The translations under genes were made by a program, and so were the position numbers. Below the pieces are notes generated by a model. It did no database searches and was not told where the DNA came from. It saw only the letters and a program-made list of their open reading frames with translations. Positions 36,665-45,834 of a stretch of 64,000 bases of DNA are shown here, piece by piece (position 1 is the stretch's first letter; each line of letters opens with the position of its first letter). The DNA comes from CAVSWT01 sp963775245 (GTDB taxonomy: Bacteria; Bacteroidota; Ignavibacteria; Ignavibacteriales; Ignavibacteriaceae), in NCBI GenBank assembly GCA_963775245.1, contig CAVZID010000040.1, positions 248,001 to 312,000 of the forward strand, read 5' to 3'.

Positions 36665-39505
36665 ATGAAGAAATTTATATTACTTTTTGTGATAGGACTT
36701 TGCCAGTTATTTTTTTCTCAGGTCGTTCAAATACAACCAACGTTCGCAACGGAAAACGATTCCATAGTAATTTTTCTCGACGCTAGTAAAGCCGGAGCAG
36801 AAGAATTGTTAAACTATACCGGGACAGTTTATGCGCATACGGGTGTTACAGTTGATTCTATGGGCACTACAAAAGATTGGCAGTGGGTGATAGCTCCTTG
36901 GGCTACAAATACATCAAAAGCCGCTTTAGTTAGACTTTCAACAAATCAATACAAATTGACAATTGGGCATCCAAGAATATTTTATAATGTAAATAATCCG
37001 AATGTAAAAATTACAAAACTTGATTTTGTTTTCAGAAGTTCGGATGATTCTAAACAAACAAGGCCTGATATTTTTATCCCTCTATCCCAAGCTGGTTTAA
37101 ATGTTTCAATTGTTTCACCTAATGCTAAACCTTCATTTATAAATTTAAATGATAGTATAAAAATACTTGCAATTTCTTCAGGTGCTATAGATTTAAATTT
37201 ATTTATTAATGATTCACTTGTATCATCAGTTATGAATGATACGCTAGAATATTATTTAAAAGCTAATAACTACGATAAGAAAAGAATAAAAGCCGAAGCG
37301 GTAATGGAAGCGTTACATGCTTTGGATTCAACTTATGTAATTGTTAGGTCGCCTAATATAATTGAAGCACAGCCCCAAGGGATTGAAAATGGAATTAATT
37401 ATATAAGTAATACTTCAGTTACTTTTTCTTTGTATGCGCCTAAACATCAAAGCGTTTATTTAATAGGGGATTTCACTAATTGGGAAGTTGATCCAAAATA
37501 TAAAATGAAGATTACACCAAATGATTCTACTTTTTGGATTAACATAGATGGTTTAATCCCAAAGAAAGAATACATCTGTCAATATCTTGTCGATGAAAAT
37601 TTAAAAATTGCCGATCCTTATTCTGAAAAAATAAGTGACCCGTCAAATGACAGCTATATCAGCAATTCAACTTATCCTAATTTAATTCAATACCCAAAAG
37701 GTAAAACAACAGAAATTGCTACCGTCATACAAACTAATCAGGACCCTTATCAATGGCAGACAACAAATTTTATACGGCCAAAAAAGGGAGACTTAGTTAT
37801 TTATGAATTGCTCATAAGAGATTTTATTACCGAACATGATTACAAAACATTAACTGATACATTAAATTATTTTAAAAGTTTGGGCATTAACGCAATTGAA
37901 TTAATGCCTGTTATGGAATTTGAAGGAAATGAAAGTTGGGGGTACAACCCGGATTTTATGTGTGCACTAGATAAATATTATGGCCCTAAAGATGACTTTA
38001 GAAAATTTATAGACGCTGCTCATCAAATGGGAATCGCTGTTATACTTGATATTGTTTTAAATCATCAATATGGGCAGTCACCTTTAGTAAGGTTATGGTG
38101 GGATTCAGCAAATAATAGGCCTGCTTCGAACAGCCCGTACTTTAATGTAACATCTCCAAACACAGCTTATTCGTTTGGTTATGACTTTAATCATGAAAGT
38201 AATGCGACTAAAAATTATGTTGATAGAGTTACCAGTTATTGGCTTACTAATTATCATATTGACGGTTATAGGTTTGATTTCACAAAAGGATTTACAAATA
38301 CAGTTGGTGATGGAAGTGCTTATGACCAATCCCGAATAAATATTCTTGAAAGAATGGCTGATAAAATTTGGGGAGTTGATTCTACAGCGTATATTATTTT
38401 GGAACATTTCACTGCAAACTCTGAAGAAACAATTTTAACAAATTATGGAATGATGGTTTGGGGAAATATGAATGGTGCTTATCAACAGGCTTCAATGGGT
38501 TATCCCTCAGGACCTCCCGGAACCTGGGATTTAACCGGAACTTCATATAAGTCTAGAGGATGGAACGAGCCTGGTTTGGTTTCATACATGGAGAGCCACG
38601 ATGAAGAAAGACTTATGTTTAAAGATATTAAATACGGAAATTCAAATGGAAATTATAATATCAAATATCTTGGGACTGCTTTAAATCGAATAAAATTATG
38701 TGGAGCATTTTATTTTACTATTCCTGGCAATAAAATGATTTGGCAATTTGGTGAGTTAGGCTATGATGTATCAATTGATTCAGTCTGTCGTGTTTGTAAT
38801 AAACCGATTAGATGGAATTATTATCAAGACCCTGCAAGACTAAATTTATACAAAACATTTAGAGCGTTAATTGATTTAAAAAAATATAATGCATTTAGAT
38901 CCAATAATACTTTATTCGATTTAACTGGACCAGTAAAAAGAATAAACCTTTATGATCAAAGCATGGATGTTTCAATTATTGGTAATTTTGATGTAATTCA
39001 AAAAGATGCTAACCCAAATTTCAGCAAATCGGGACTTTGGTTTGATTATTTTACAGGAGATACTTTAAATGTTAGTAACACAACAGCAGTAGTCACTCTT
39101 GTACCAGGAGAATTTCATATTTACACAACAGTAAAATTGCCAACACCAGAAGCAGGTATTTTAACAGGTGTTGAATCTACAGAAAACCAAAATGAAAATA
39201 TTCCAACAACTTTTTCACTTGAGCAAAATTATCCGAATCCATTTAATCCAACCACAAAATTAAGATATGAAATCCCAGCCTCTCCCACAAAGTGGCAAGC
39301 CAACCTCCCCAAAGGTGAGGCTTTAGTACAATTAAAAGTTTATGACATATTAGGAAGAGTGGTTGCTACACTTGTTAATGAAACAAAGCAGCCGGGCAAC
39401 TATGAAGTCAATTTTAACGCAGCTAATCTAGCGAGTGGAGTTTATTTTTATACGATTAGAATTGGTTCATTCATTAGCACTAAAAAGATGGTATTGCTGA
39501 AATAA
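36665..39505 (+). CDS. Secreted alpha-amylase family (GH13) enzyme with type IX sorting domain
   Basis: 946 residues. A signal peptide (~1-20) precedes an N-terminal starch-binding/E-set region, then a CBM48-like domain ('VTFSLYAPKHQSVYLIGDFT'), a GH13 barrel (~370-800) and a C-terminal Por sorting domain (~865-946, 'LEQNYPNPFNPTTK'...'LASGVYFYTIRIG'...'KKMVLLK'). Catalytic residues are visible: nucleophile Asp538 in YRFDFTKGF, acid Glu580 in ILEHF, Asp646 in ESHDEER; 'DIVLNHQYG' is conserved region I. It would cleave alpha-glucans at or outside the cell surface after type IX secretion. The sorting domain holds an in-frame palindromic insert (39304). Confidence 0.93.
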   Translation: MKKFILLFVIGLCQLFFSQVVQIQPTFATENDSIVIFLDASKAGAEELLNYTGTVYAHTGVTVDSMGTTKDWQWVIAPWATNTSKAALVRLSTNQYKLTIGHPRIFYNVNNPNVKITKLDFVFRSSDDSKQTRPDIFIPLSQAGLNVSIVSPNAKPSFINLNDSIKILAISSGAIDLNLFINDSLVSSVMNDTLEYYLKANNYDKKRIKAEAVMEALHALDSTYVIVRSPNIIEAQPQGIENGINYISNTSVTFSLYAPKHQSVYLIGDFTNWEVDPKYKMKITPNDSTFWINIDGLIPKKEYICQYLVDENLKIADPYSEKISDPSNDSYISNSTYPNLIQYPKGKTTEIATVIQTNQDPYQWQTTNFIRPKKGDLVIYELLIRDFITEHDYKTLTDTLNYFKSLGINAIELMPVMEFEGNESWGYNPDFMCALDKYYGPKDDFRKFIDAAHQMGIAVILDIVLNHQYGQSPLVRLWWDSANNRPASNSPYFNVTSPNTAYSFGYDFNHESNATKNYVDRVTSYWLTNYHIDGYRFDFTKGFTNTVGDGSAYDQSRINILERMADKIWGVDSTAYIILEHFTANSEETILTNYGMMVWGNMNGAYQQASMGYPSGPPGTWDLTGTSYKSRGWNEPGLVSYMESHDEERLMFKDIKYGNSNGNYNIKYLGTALNRIKLCGAFYFTIPGNKMIWQFGELGYDVSIDSVCRVCNKPIRWNYYQDPARLNLYKTFRALIDLKKYNAFRSNNTLFDLTGPVKRINLYDQSMDVSIIGNFDVIQKDANPNFSKSGLWFDYFTGDTLNVSNTTAVVTLVPGEFHIYTTVKLPTPEAGILTGVESTENQNENIPTTFSLEQNYPNPFNPTTKLRYEIPASPTKWQANLPKGEALVQLKVYDILGRVVATLVNETKQPGNYEVNFNAANLASGVYFYTIRIGSFISTKKMVLLK
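39304..39320. repeat. Palindromic in-frame insert in amylase sorting domain
   Basis: CCTCCCCAAAGGTGAGG (7-bp stem, one mismatch, AAA loop) encodes NLPKGEA inside SPTKWQANLPKGEALV. In the sorting domain at 63.5 kb only about five residues separate the proline of 'KYDLP' from the next strand; here there are about eighteen. Confidence 0.45.
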
Positions 39506-39704
39506 TTTTTGAGTTTATTAAAATATTTTTTATCCCAATAAAATTAGATTTAAAGATTTAACTCTTTTCTAAGTATTTTTCTTTTAAATCTGCATTAAGA
39601 TTTAAATTTTGTTATCATTTTGTCCCCTTTAATAAACAGATATTACTAGTAATATTAAAACCAAAGAAAATTAAAATATTTTGCTTTTTAATTAGGAGGC
39701 CTAA

Positions 39705-40891
39705 ATGAATAAAAGATTACAATCTTTTCTTTTAAAATTCTTACAATTACTTTCTTGTTTTGTTCAGCTCTAATGGCTGTTGAAAAAAATCAAGTTGATA
39801 CTTTTCAAGATAGTACAACTCAAGCCTGGGGAAGCGGAGCACCTAATCCCAATACCCCAACTGTTGTTCTTAATGATGGTCCGAGTGGAACGAACGATAT
39901 TTATTTAATGGCAACATCCAGCGGAAATACTGGAGCAGGAAGCAAGCTGGTGATTTTTAATAATTCCCAGTGGACAGGAGATTATATTTCAGCAGGAGTA
40001 AACGCAATCAGTATGTATGTAAATAATTTTGGTTCAACAGATTTGTCATTAAGAATTGCCTTAAGAGGAAGCGGCGGTGATTTCTGGTCAAAGGACCCTG
40101 TTTCTGTTAATGCTGGGAGCGGTTGGCAAATTGCTGTTTTCGAAATCGACAGTATGCATTTAGCTGGTAGTGGCACAAGCGTCAGCGCTACATTAAGAAA
40201 TGTTAATGAAATTAGAATTTTACATAGTGCAACTGGAGATTATAAAGGTGACGCAGTAACGGCTTCATTAGGGATAGATAATATTACTGCTGCAAACAAT
40301 CCATTACCTGTTGAACTAACTTTATTCACTGGATATCAAAATAATGCAGATGTTATATTGAAATGGACTACTCAATCAGAATTAAATAATTTAGGCTTTG
40401 AAATTCAGAAAAGAAATTTTAATGCAAATAGTGAGTGGAAAAAAATTGGTTTTGTGAACGGGAAGGGAAATTCAAACTTTACTGAAGATTATACTTTTGT
40501 AGAAAAAAATAAAATCAGTTCAATTGCGTATTATAAACTTAAGCAAATAGATTTTGATGGCAGCTTTACTTTTAGTAATGAAATTAAAGTAGAATTTAAT
40601 TTACCTGATAAATTTTCTTTAAAACAAAATTATCCGAATCCATTTAATCCAACCACAAAAATAAGATACTCAATACCTGCCTCCCTTAATTCCTTTAAAG
40701 AAGGGACTTTAACGCAACTTAAAGTTTATGACATACTTGGAAATGAAATTTCTACACTAGTGAATAAAGAACAGCAGCCAGGTAATTATGAAGCTACATT
40801 TAATGGAAACGGACTAGCAAGCGGAATTTATTTTTATCAATTGACTATAGGTAATTTGACTCAAACTCGAAAAATGAATTTAATGAAATAA
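39705..40891 (+). pseudogene. Secreted protein with type IX sorting domain, frameshift in the signal peptide
   Basis: AGGAGG (39694-39699) marks the ATG at 39705. The first frame (MNKRLQSFLLK...) stops at ~39773, but the frame open through 40891 continues KILTITFLFCSALMAVEK, so the A-run at 39734-39737 has lost one base. Correcting it restores a normal signal peptide. The mature part has a ~165-residue carbohydrate-binding-like beta domain and the common segment 'NPLPVELTLFTGYQNNADVI' (linker plus Fn3-like domain). A C-terminal sorting domain 'YPNPFNPTTKIRYSIP' ends in 'KMNLMK'. No catalytic domain, so probably a structural or binding protein. The 35 bases encoding the NYPNPFNPTTK region are identical to those in the amylase gene. 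Confidence 0.78.
40682..40706. repeat. Palindromic in-frame insert in sorting domain
   Basis: TCCCTT...AAGGGA, with CTTTAAAG inside the loop, encodes the extra residues SLNSFKEGT between 'YSIPA' and 'QLKVYD'. Same location in the domain as the insert in the amylase gene but different sequence. Confidence 0.4.
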
Positions 40892-40932
40892 AAATAGATG
40901 TAGATAAAAATACCACTTATTAAGAATTGGTT

Positions 40933-41703
40933 TTATTTGAAACTATTTCTTAATTCTGCCAATATAATTGCCGACGCACTTGCAACATTGAGTGATTCAG
41001 CGCCGCCAAATTTAGGGATGGTTATTTTTTCATCGGCAATTTGTAAAGTTTCTTGAGACGGCCCATTTGCTTCATTTGAAAAAATAACTACGTGCTTTTG
41101 AGAGGATTTAATATCAAAAATATTTTCTCCTTCCAGATCAGAGCACATAATTTTATATCCATTTGATTTTAATTCTAGAAGAGTTGAGTTCAACTTTTTA
41201 TCTTCAAAAACTTTCACATGAAAAATTGAACCCATGCTTGCACGAATAGTTTTTGGATTAAAAATATCTGCACATCCTTCACTTAATATAATTTCTTTAA
41301 TTCCAAACCAATCACAATTTCTAATTATAGTTCCAACATTTCCAGGGTCCGAAATATTATCTAAACAAACAATTATATTTCCAGAAAAATTTTCTTTTTG
41401 ATTAAATTTTTGTTTATAAAATACCGCCGCTATGCCTTGCGGCGTTTTTGTATCAACTAATTTTTTAAAATCTTGATTCTTTAAAGTTGTAAATGGAATC
41501 TGATTAGAAATGAGTTTATCTAAATAGGGTGAATTCTCTTCTATAAATTCATTTGTTACAAATAATCTGTCTAACTCGAAATTACTCTTTAATCCTTCTT
41601 CAACAATTTTTTTACCTTCAACAATAAATTTATTTTCTTCATCTCTGCATTTTTTTAACAGCAGCGAAAAATAATATTTCAATTCGTTTTTAGTTATGTT
41701 CAT
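40933..41703 (-). CDS. TrmH/SpoU-family rRNA 2'-O-methyltransferase
   Basis: 256 residues. The N-terminal substrate-binding domain has 'KFIVEGKKIVEEGLKS'. The C-terminal SPOUT domain contains motif 1 'NISDPGNVGTIIRNCDWFGI', motif 2 'HVVIFSNEANGPSQETL' and motif 3 'TIPKFGGAESLNVASASAII', forming the knotted SAM site. It most resembles 23S rRNA methyltransferases of the RlmB/TsnR type. The ATG overlaps the stop of the DUF971 gene by 4 bases, so the two are translated together. Confidence 0.93.
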   Translation of the reverse strand: MNITKNELKYYFSLLLKKCRDEENKFIVEGKKIVEEGLKSNFELDRLFVTNEFIEENSPYLDKLISNQIPFTTLKNQDFKKLVDTKTPQGIAAVFYKQKFNQKENFSGNIIVCLDNISDPGNVGTIIRNCDWFGIKEIILSEGCADIFNPKTIRASMGSIFHVKVFEDKKLNSTLLELKSNGYKIMCSDLEGENIFDIKSSQKHVVIFSNEANGPSQETLQIADEKITIPKFGGAESLNVASASAIILAELRNSFK

Positions 41704-42041
41704 AAAATTGAAGTATAATTTTGTGTGCCGCCCGATTTTTCACTTTCTTCAAGCTTCTTCAAATATTCCCATGAATAAATCCCCGTATTGTGCCCGTCTT
41801 TCCAGGTTATTGAAATAGCATATCCGCCAACTGTTTCAATATTTGTAATTTTATATATATCCGGATTATCATTGTTTTGTTTTACTGGCCTGTAAGTTTT
41901 AAGAAGTACTGTTTCGCCCTTACAATTTGCGCATGGACATTCATCGCGGAGATATTTCAAAGAAATATCGGTTTCAGTTTCGTCATTCCATTTTATATAT
42001 AGTTTTGATTTATCTTTAATTTTAATCTGCTTGGCTTTCAT
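41700..42041 (-). CDS. DUF971 domain protein
   Basis: 113 residues. Core motifs of DUF971 (gamma-butyrobetaine hydroxylase N-terminal-like) are visible: 'LYIKWNDETETDISLKYLRD', 'CPCANCKGE' (three Cys, possible Zn ligands) and 'YAISITWKDGHNTGIYSWEY'. The family often accompanies iron-sulfur or Mrp-type proteins, but here the partner is an rRNA methyltransferase gene, whose start overlaps this stop (ATGA). Role unknown. Confidence 0.88.
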   Translation of the reverse strand: MKAKQIKIKDKSKLYIKWNDETETDISLKYLRDECPCANCKGETVLLKTYRPVKQNNDNPDIYKITNIETVGGYAISITWKDGHNTGIYSWEYLKKLEESEKSGGTQNYTSIL

Positions 42042-42245
42042 AAAATCCTTAGATTATTAATATATTTATGATGATAATTTTAATTAAAAAAAATCTATTA
42101 TCAAATTTAATTTATTTCGTAATTTTTAATCCTTGTGTTACACCATTTATAAAACAGGATTAGTGAATGAACATTAATATGATTTATTAAGTAATTATTT
42201 TTTTAAATTTGCATAGATGTCAATAACATCGTAATTAAAAACAAA

Positions 42246-43586
42246 ATGGATTTAACAATATTGGAAGTAATACTCTTTATAATCTTAATTATAATTGCTG
42301 CCTATTTAGCCGCAGCGGAAATTGCAATAGCCTCATTTGGTCAAAATAAAATTGAGGACATGAAGGACAAAGAAGATCCGATGGTTCCTGTATTTGAGAA
42401 AATACAAGAAAGTCCTGATACTTTTTTTGGTACAATTCAAATTATTTCTACGCTTTCTTTAATGTCATCCGCTATTTTAGCATATCATCTCTCTACAAAA
42501 GTTATATACCCGTTTTTAATTAACATTCAAGTAAACTTTATAAGTGATTCTGCAATTATTTTTACTTTTATAATTTCAGTTATAATTGTTTCTTTTTTTA
42601 TTTTAATCTTTTGTATTCTTATTCCAAAAGCAATTGGATTCAAATATGCCGAATCAATAGGCAAAAAATCAGTTCGCATTTTACTCGTACTTACATCCAC
42701 TTTTAAACATCCGGTTAATTTTATTACGTTGATAAGTAATTTTGTATTAACGCCGTTTAAGGAAAAAACAAGTTTCACACAGACAAGATTCACCGAAGAT
42801 GAAATTAGATTGATTATTTCAGATAGTGTTGAAGCCGGTGCTTTAAATGAAACCGAAAAAGAAATTATTGAAAATATTTTTGAGTTCAATGACTTGAGAG
42901 CTAATGAAGTGATGATTCCAAGAACAGAAATGATTGCATTAGAATTGAAAGAAAACGAGCAAGAAATTACAGACAATGTAATTAAAACCGGGCATTCGCT
43001 TATTCCTGTTTATGAAGAATCGATTGATAATATTATTGGTGTGCTTCATACAAAAGACGTAATGAAATCAATTATAGAAAATAAAAATGTAGACTTAAAG
43101 AGTCTATTGCGGCCTGTTTATTTTATTCCCGAAACAAAATTTATTTCAGAAATTTTGAAAGAGATGCAGAATAGGGGAGAGCGCCTTGCTGTTGTAACCG
43201 ATGAATACGGCGGTACAGAAGGTTTGATTACAATGGAGGATATTCTTGAAGAAATTGTTGGTGAGTTTAAAGATAATTCCGAAATAGAAGTTAAAGAATT
43301 TTACCGATTGCCGGATGGAAAATTTTATATTCTAGGTTCTATGTTTATTGATGACTTTAATGAAATATTTAATATAGAACTTCCAAAGTCAGATGAATAC
43401 AATACTATCGCTGGATTTATTTCTGAAAAGACCGGTAAGATATTAAATACTGGCGAGATGCTAGATTTTGAAAATTTACGGTTTGAATTAATCAAAAAAA
43501 TTCGTCAGAAGATGGTTCAGTTTAAGGTTCACCCCACTGAAGGTACATTTGTTGAAAAGACAAAAGACGACAATGCAAATAAGTAA
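42246..43586 (+). CDS. HlyC/CorC (CNNM) family transporter with CBS domains
   Basis: 446 residues. The N-terminal CNNM/DUF21 domain (~1-190) has three to four membrane helices. A CBS pair (~205-335) has 'VMIPRTEMIALEL' and 'GEYGGTEGL'-type motif 'DEYGGTEGLITMEDILEEIV', and the C-terminal CorC_HlyC domain (~350-435) has 'GSMFIDDFNEIF' and 'YNTIAGFI'. Linked to Mg/Co efflux or ion homeostasis in other bacteria; the old name 'hemolysin' is misleading. Single gene. Confidence 0.93.
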   Translation: MDLTILEVILFIILIIIAAYLAAAEIAIASFGQNKIEDMKDKEDPMVPVFEKIQESPDTFFGTIQIISTLSLMSSAILAYHLSTKVIYPFLINIQVNFISDSAIIFTFIISVIIVSFFILIFCILIPKAIGFKYAESIGKKSVRILLVLTSTFKHPVNFITLISNFVLTPFKEKTSFTQTRFTEDEIRLIISDSVEAGALNETEKEIIENIFEFNDLRANEVMIPRTEMIALELKENEQEITDNVIKTGHSLIPVYEESIDNIIGVLHTKDVMKSIIENKNVDLKSLLRPVYFIPETKFISEILKEMQNRGERLAVVTDEYGGTEGLITMEDILEEIVGEFKDNSEIEVKEFYRLPDGKFYILGSMFIDDFNEIFNIELPKSDEYNTIAGFISEKTGKILNTGEMLDFENLRFELIKKIRQKMVQFKVHPTEGTFVEKTKDDNANK

Positions 43587-43700
43587 AAATTAAAAGATCG
43601 GTAATATTTAATCTGCAAATTCGAGTAAAAAAGGGGTGATAATTATTATTTCTAAATGGCACTTGATTTGAAAATGTATTAAAAAAATATAAGCAGCCCA

Positions 43701-44318
43701 ATGAAAAAAATAATTATCCTTATTCCGCTAATCATTTTTTTAGCCTACAAATTCTGGCCTGAAAAAAGAATTTATTATCCTCCTGGAGTTTTAGTTTCCG
43801 AAGCCCCAAAACAAACTAACCTAACAAATGGAAAAGAATGGCAGGTAGATGAATTTAAAATTAAAGCTTTAGCTGAATACGATATTACAGCAAGAGTTTT
43901 AAGTCTTAATTATTATTCTCTGGGGAAAGAAAGCGAACTGTCTCCAGTTGACTTAGCTTTGGGTTGGGAAAAAATGTCAGATCAAGCAATACTTGATAGA
44001 ATAGAAATTTCACAAAGTAACCGATGGTACCATTGGCAATCAGAGGATTTACCGATTCCATCTTCAGAAATCTCCAAAAACAGTGCTAATACTCATATAC
44101 TTCCTAGTGATGATTCTATCAAGGATAAGCTTGACGAATTATGTAAAGGAAGCCTGATAAAAATGAAAGGTTATCTTGTTTCAATTCACACAGATGATGG
44201 ATGGCATTGGAAAAGTTCATTAACAAGAGATGACACCGGCGGCGGAGCTTGTGAAGTTTTTTGGGTAAATGATTTGGAAATATTAGACAGCCAAACCTAT
44301 AACGGTGAATTGAAGTAA
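43701..44318 (+). CDS. Conserved hypothetical membrane-anchored protein
   Basis: 205 residues with one N-terminal hydrophobic helix (IIILIPLIIFLAYKFW). The rest is a conserved extracytoplasmic domain with the pattern 'DITARVLSLNYYSLGKESEL', 'SPVDLALGWEKMSDQAILDR', 'ISQSNRWYHWQ', 'NSANTHILPSDDSIKDKL' and 'VSIHTDDGWHWKSSLTRDDT'. I recognise this pattern from uncharacterised proteins of many Gram-negatives. No known activity. Confidence 0.7.
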   Translation: MKKIIILIPLIIFLAYKFWPEKRIYYPPGVLVSEAPKQTNLTNGKEWQVDEFKIKALAEYDITARVLSLNYYSLGKESELSPVDLALGWEKMSDQAILDRIEISQSNRWYHWQSEDLPIPSSEISKNSANTHILPSDDSIKDKLDELCKGSLIKMKGYLVSIHTDDGWHWKSSLTRDDTGGGACEVFWVNDLEILDSQTYNGELK

Positions 44319-44371
44319 TTGCCTTCTTGCTTCGCAAAAAAATTTGTATTAGTTTTGAGACTCGAATTTTT

Positions 44372-44444
44372 GCTGGCGTAGCTCAGCTGGTAGAGCAGCT
44401 GATTTGTAATCAGCCGGTCGGCGGTTCAAATCCGTCCGCCAGCT
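44372..44444 (+). tRNA. tRNA-Thr (anticodon TGT)
   Basis: Acceptor GCTGGCG pairs with CGCCAGC. The D arm GCTC...GAGC, anticodon stem GCTGA/TCAGC with loop TTTGTAA (anticodon TGT) and T arm with TTCAAAT are all present. 73 nt, CCA not encoded, discriminator T. It borders the accessory island; I see no second copy of its 3' end in the window. Confidence 0.97.
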
Positions 44445-44469
44445 CAAAAAAACAGAGCAAAATCGCATG

Positions 44470-44497
44470 AAACCGACTGATTAATAGTCGGTTTTTT
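44470..44497 (+). terminator. Terminator after tRNA-Thr
   Basis: AAACCGACT pairs with AGTCGGTTT around a 7-nt loop, followed by T residues; 25 bases downstream of the tRNA. Confidence 0.88.
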
Positions 44498-44723
44498 GTT
44501 TTTAAACACAACCTCGGAGAAGGCGTATCTAAATTAAATTTAGGCTGAATTTACTGTAAGATATGATGAACAAAATAAAGCTTTTCCCATTTTATTATTT
44601 GTAATCCAAATAATCCGACTGATACTTTTTCAGCGTATGAAATATTTTATGGTTTTATCAATTATTAACAAAGTGAAGTGATGAATATAAAACAAATTAA
44701 TTGGGACTGGACATCAACTACAT

Positions 44724-45008
44724 TTAACGTATGGCCTTCATTCTGGAATAATGTGGATCTTCTTTTAACGCAGCTAAGACATCTTTGGTATTGAAGAAAA
44801 TTCTCTTTCCCAATCTTCGATATGGAATCATTCCTTTAGATTTCCAATTATTCAAACATGATGCTGAGATACCTAAAAGTTCTAAGGTCTCTCTAAATGT
44901 TAATAGTTCTTTTTCCTTTTTTGCATTTACTGCCTGAGCAACAGCTTCATGGATTAATTCTTTTAATTCTTCTTTAGAGATAGAAATTAATATTATTTTT
45001 TCATTCAT
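44724..45008 (-). CDS. Excisionase-like helix-turn-helix protein
   Basis: About 94 residues. A Glu/Lys-rich N-terminal helix is followed by a MerR/HTH_17-type domain: 'LLTFRETLELLGISASCLNN' 'WKSKGMIPYRRLGKRIFF' and a wing 'FNTKDVLAALKE'. I start at ATG 45008 because GAGG lies 6 bases before it; an upstream in-frame TTG (45020) overlaps that site. Proteins of this type are common in Bacteroidota mobile elements as excisionase-like regulators. It is the first gene of the island after tRNA-Thr and points away from the rest. No integrase is in the window. Confidence 0.75.
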   Translation of the reverse strand: MNEKIILISISKEELKELIHEAVAQAVNAKKEKELLTFRETLELLGISASCLNNWKSKGMIPYRRLGKRIFFNTKDVLAALKEDPHYSRMKAIR

Positions 45009-45101
45009 ATTTTTCCTCAATTATTTTTGAATATATAACATAGGGTTACTTAATTATCAGGAGTAAATTTATTGATTCTAAATTTTATGTATTTTCCGTA
45101 C

Positions 45102-45178
45102 TTTCCGAACCCAATTAAATCAGTAATCTAATATAAAATAACGAGTTAAGTAATTTGGTAATATAGTGGGTTCGGAAA
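45102..45178. repeat. 77-bp inverted-repeat element, left copy
   Basis: A perfect 12-bp inverted repeat, TTTCCGAACCCA (45102-45113) and TGGGTTCGGAAA (45167-45178), with a 53-base spacer. The right half (TAATTTGGTAATATAG) is clearly related to the right half of a second element at 57200-57275 (TAATTTCTGTAATATAA). The pair bracket the defence genes. Confidence 0.6.
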
Positions 45179-45259
45179 ATAATTAAAGATAATCTAAATA
45201 ATTCAAGTAAATTTCCATAGAATTAATTCAAAAAACAGATTATTTATTCAGTTTTATCA

Positions 45260-45367
45260 GGATATAACCTAATAATTATAAAAATATATATGGTTATATC
45301 CTAATATATTAGTTGCATATTTAAGGTTATACCCTTATTATTGTAATGTTAATATAAGGATATACCC
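45260..45367. promoter_or_regulatory. Four-copy operator array upstream of HTH/Fic pair
   Basis: Four copies of the near-palindrome GG-W-TATA-H-CC: GGATATAACC (45260), GGTTATATCC (45292), GGTTATACCC (45325) and GGATATACCC (45358). Start-to-start distances are 32, 33 and 33 bases, about three DNA turns, so all sites face the same side. The last copy covers the AAGGA ribosome site and ends 2 bases before the ATG of the HTH gene. This suits autorepression by the HTH protein. The rest of the 45021-45369 gap holds only the inverted-repeat element. Confidence 0.65.
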
Positions 45368-45369
45368 TA

Positions 45370-45834
45370 ATGAAGAATACAAATCGACAACTATTACTTG
45401 AACAATTAGATAAAAAACTTTCAAAGTTTACAGTAATTGAAAATGAAATTATACCTCCCAATGGATGGATTAAATCTATTAGATTAGCTTTAAATATTTC
45501 ATTAGTTCAATTTGCTAAGATGTTAAAAAAAACTCCCCCCACAGTTAAAGAGTTAGAAGAGCGAGAAGTTGAAAAAAATATTACTTTAAAAAAATTAGCT
45601 GAAGTTGGTGAAGTATTAAATATGAAATTAATTTATGGATTTGTACCAATTGATGGTTCACTGGAAATGATGATTGAAAAACGTGCATATAAAATTGCAA
45701 AAGAAATTGTTATGCGGACTTCACATACAATGAAACTTGAAGAACAAGAAAATTCTGAAGAAAGATTACAAAGGGCAATTAAAGAAAGAGCTGAGAAAAT
45801 TAAAAACGAAATGCCTAAATATTTATGGGATTAG
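45370..45834 (+). CDS. Mobile mystery protein A-like HTH regulator (antitoxin of Fic protein)
   Basis: 154 residues. After an N-terminal helix (LLLEQLDKKLSKF) there is 'PPNGWIKSIRLALNISLVQF' and an Xre-type helix-turn-helix ('KMLKKTPPTVKELEEREVEK', 'ITLKKLAEVGEVLNMKLIYG'). This combination is that of 'mobile mystery protein A', always found before a Fic/Doc protein. Its stop overlaps the fic start by 10 bases. It probably represses its own operon through the four-site array just upstream and may neutralise the Fic enzyme. Confidence 0.88.
   Translation: MKNTNRQLLLEQLDKKLSKFTVIENEIIPPNGWIKSIRLALNISLVQFAKMLKKTPPTVKELEEREVEKNITLKKLAEVGEVLNMKLIYGFVPIDGSLEMMIEKRAYKIAKEIVMRTSHTMKLEEQENSEERLQRAIKERAEKIKNEMPKYLWD

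Noticed and set aside
39755..40891. Gene start at TTG 39755
   Set aside because: It would cut off the signal peptide and has no ribosome site, while AGGAGG precedes ATG 39705; a one-base loss in the A-run explains the frame change.
44372..44444. tRNA-Thr as proven attB
   Set aside because: No duplication of the tRNA 3' end was found in the window and no integrase gene is present; kept only as a suggestion.
44681..44791. Short plus-strand frame over the excisionase-like gene
   Set aside because: No ribosome site, and it overlaps the HTH gene whose domain is clear on the other strand.
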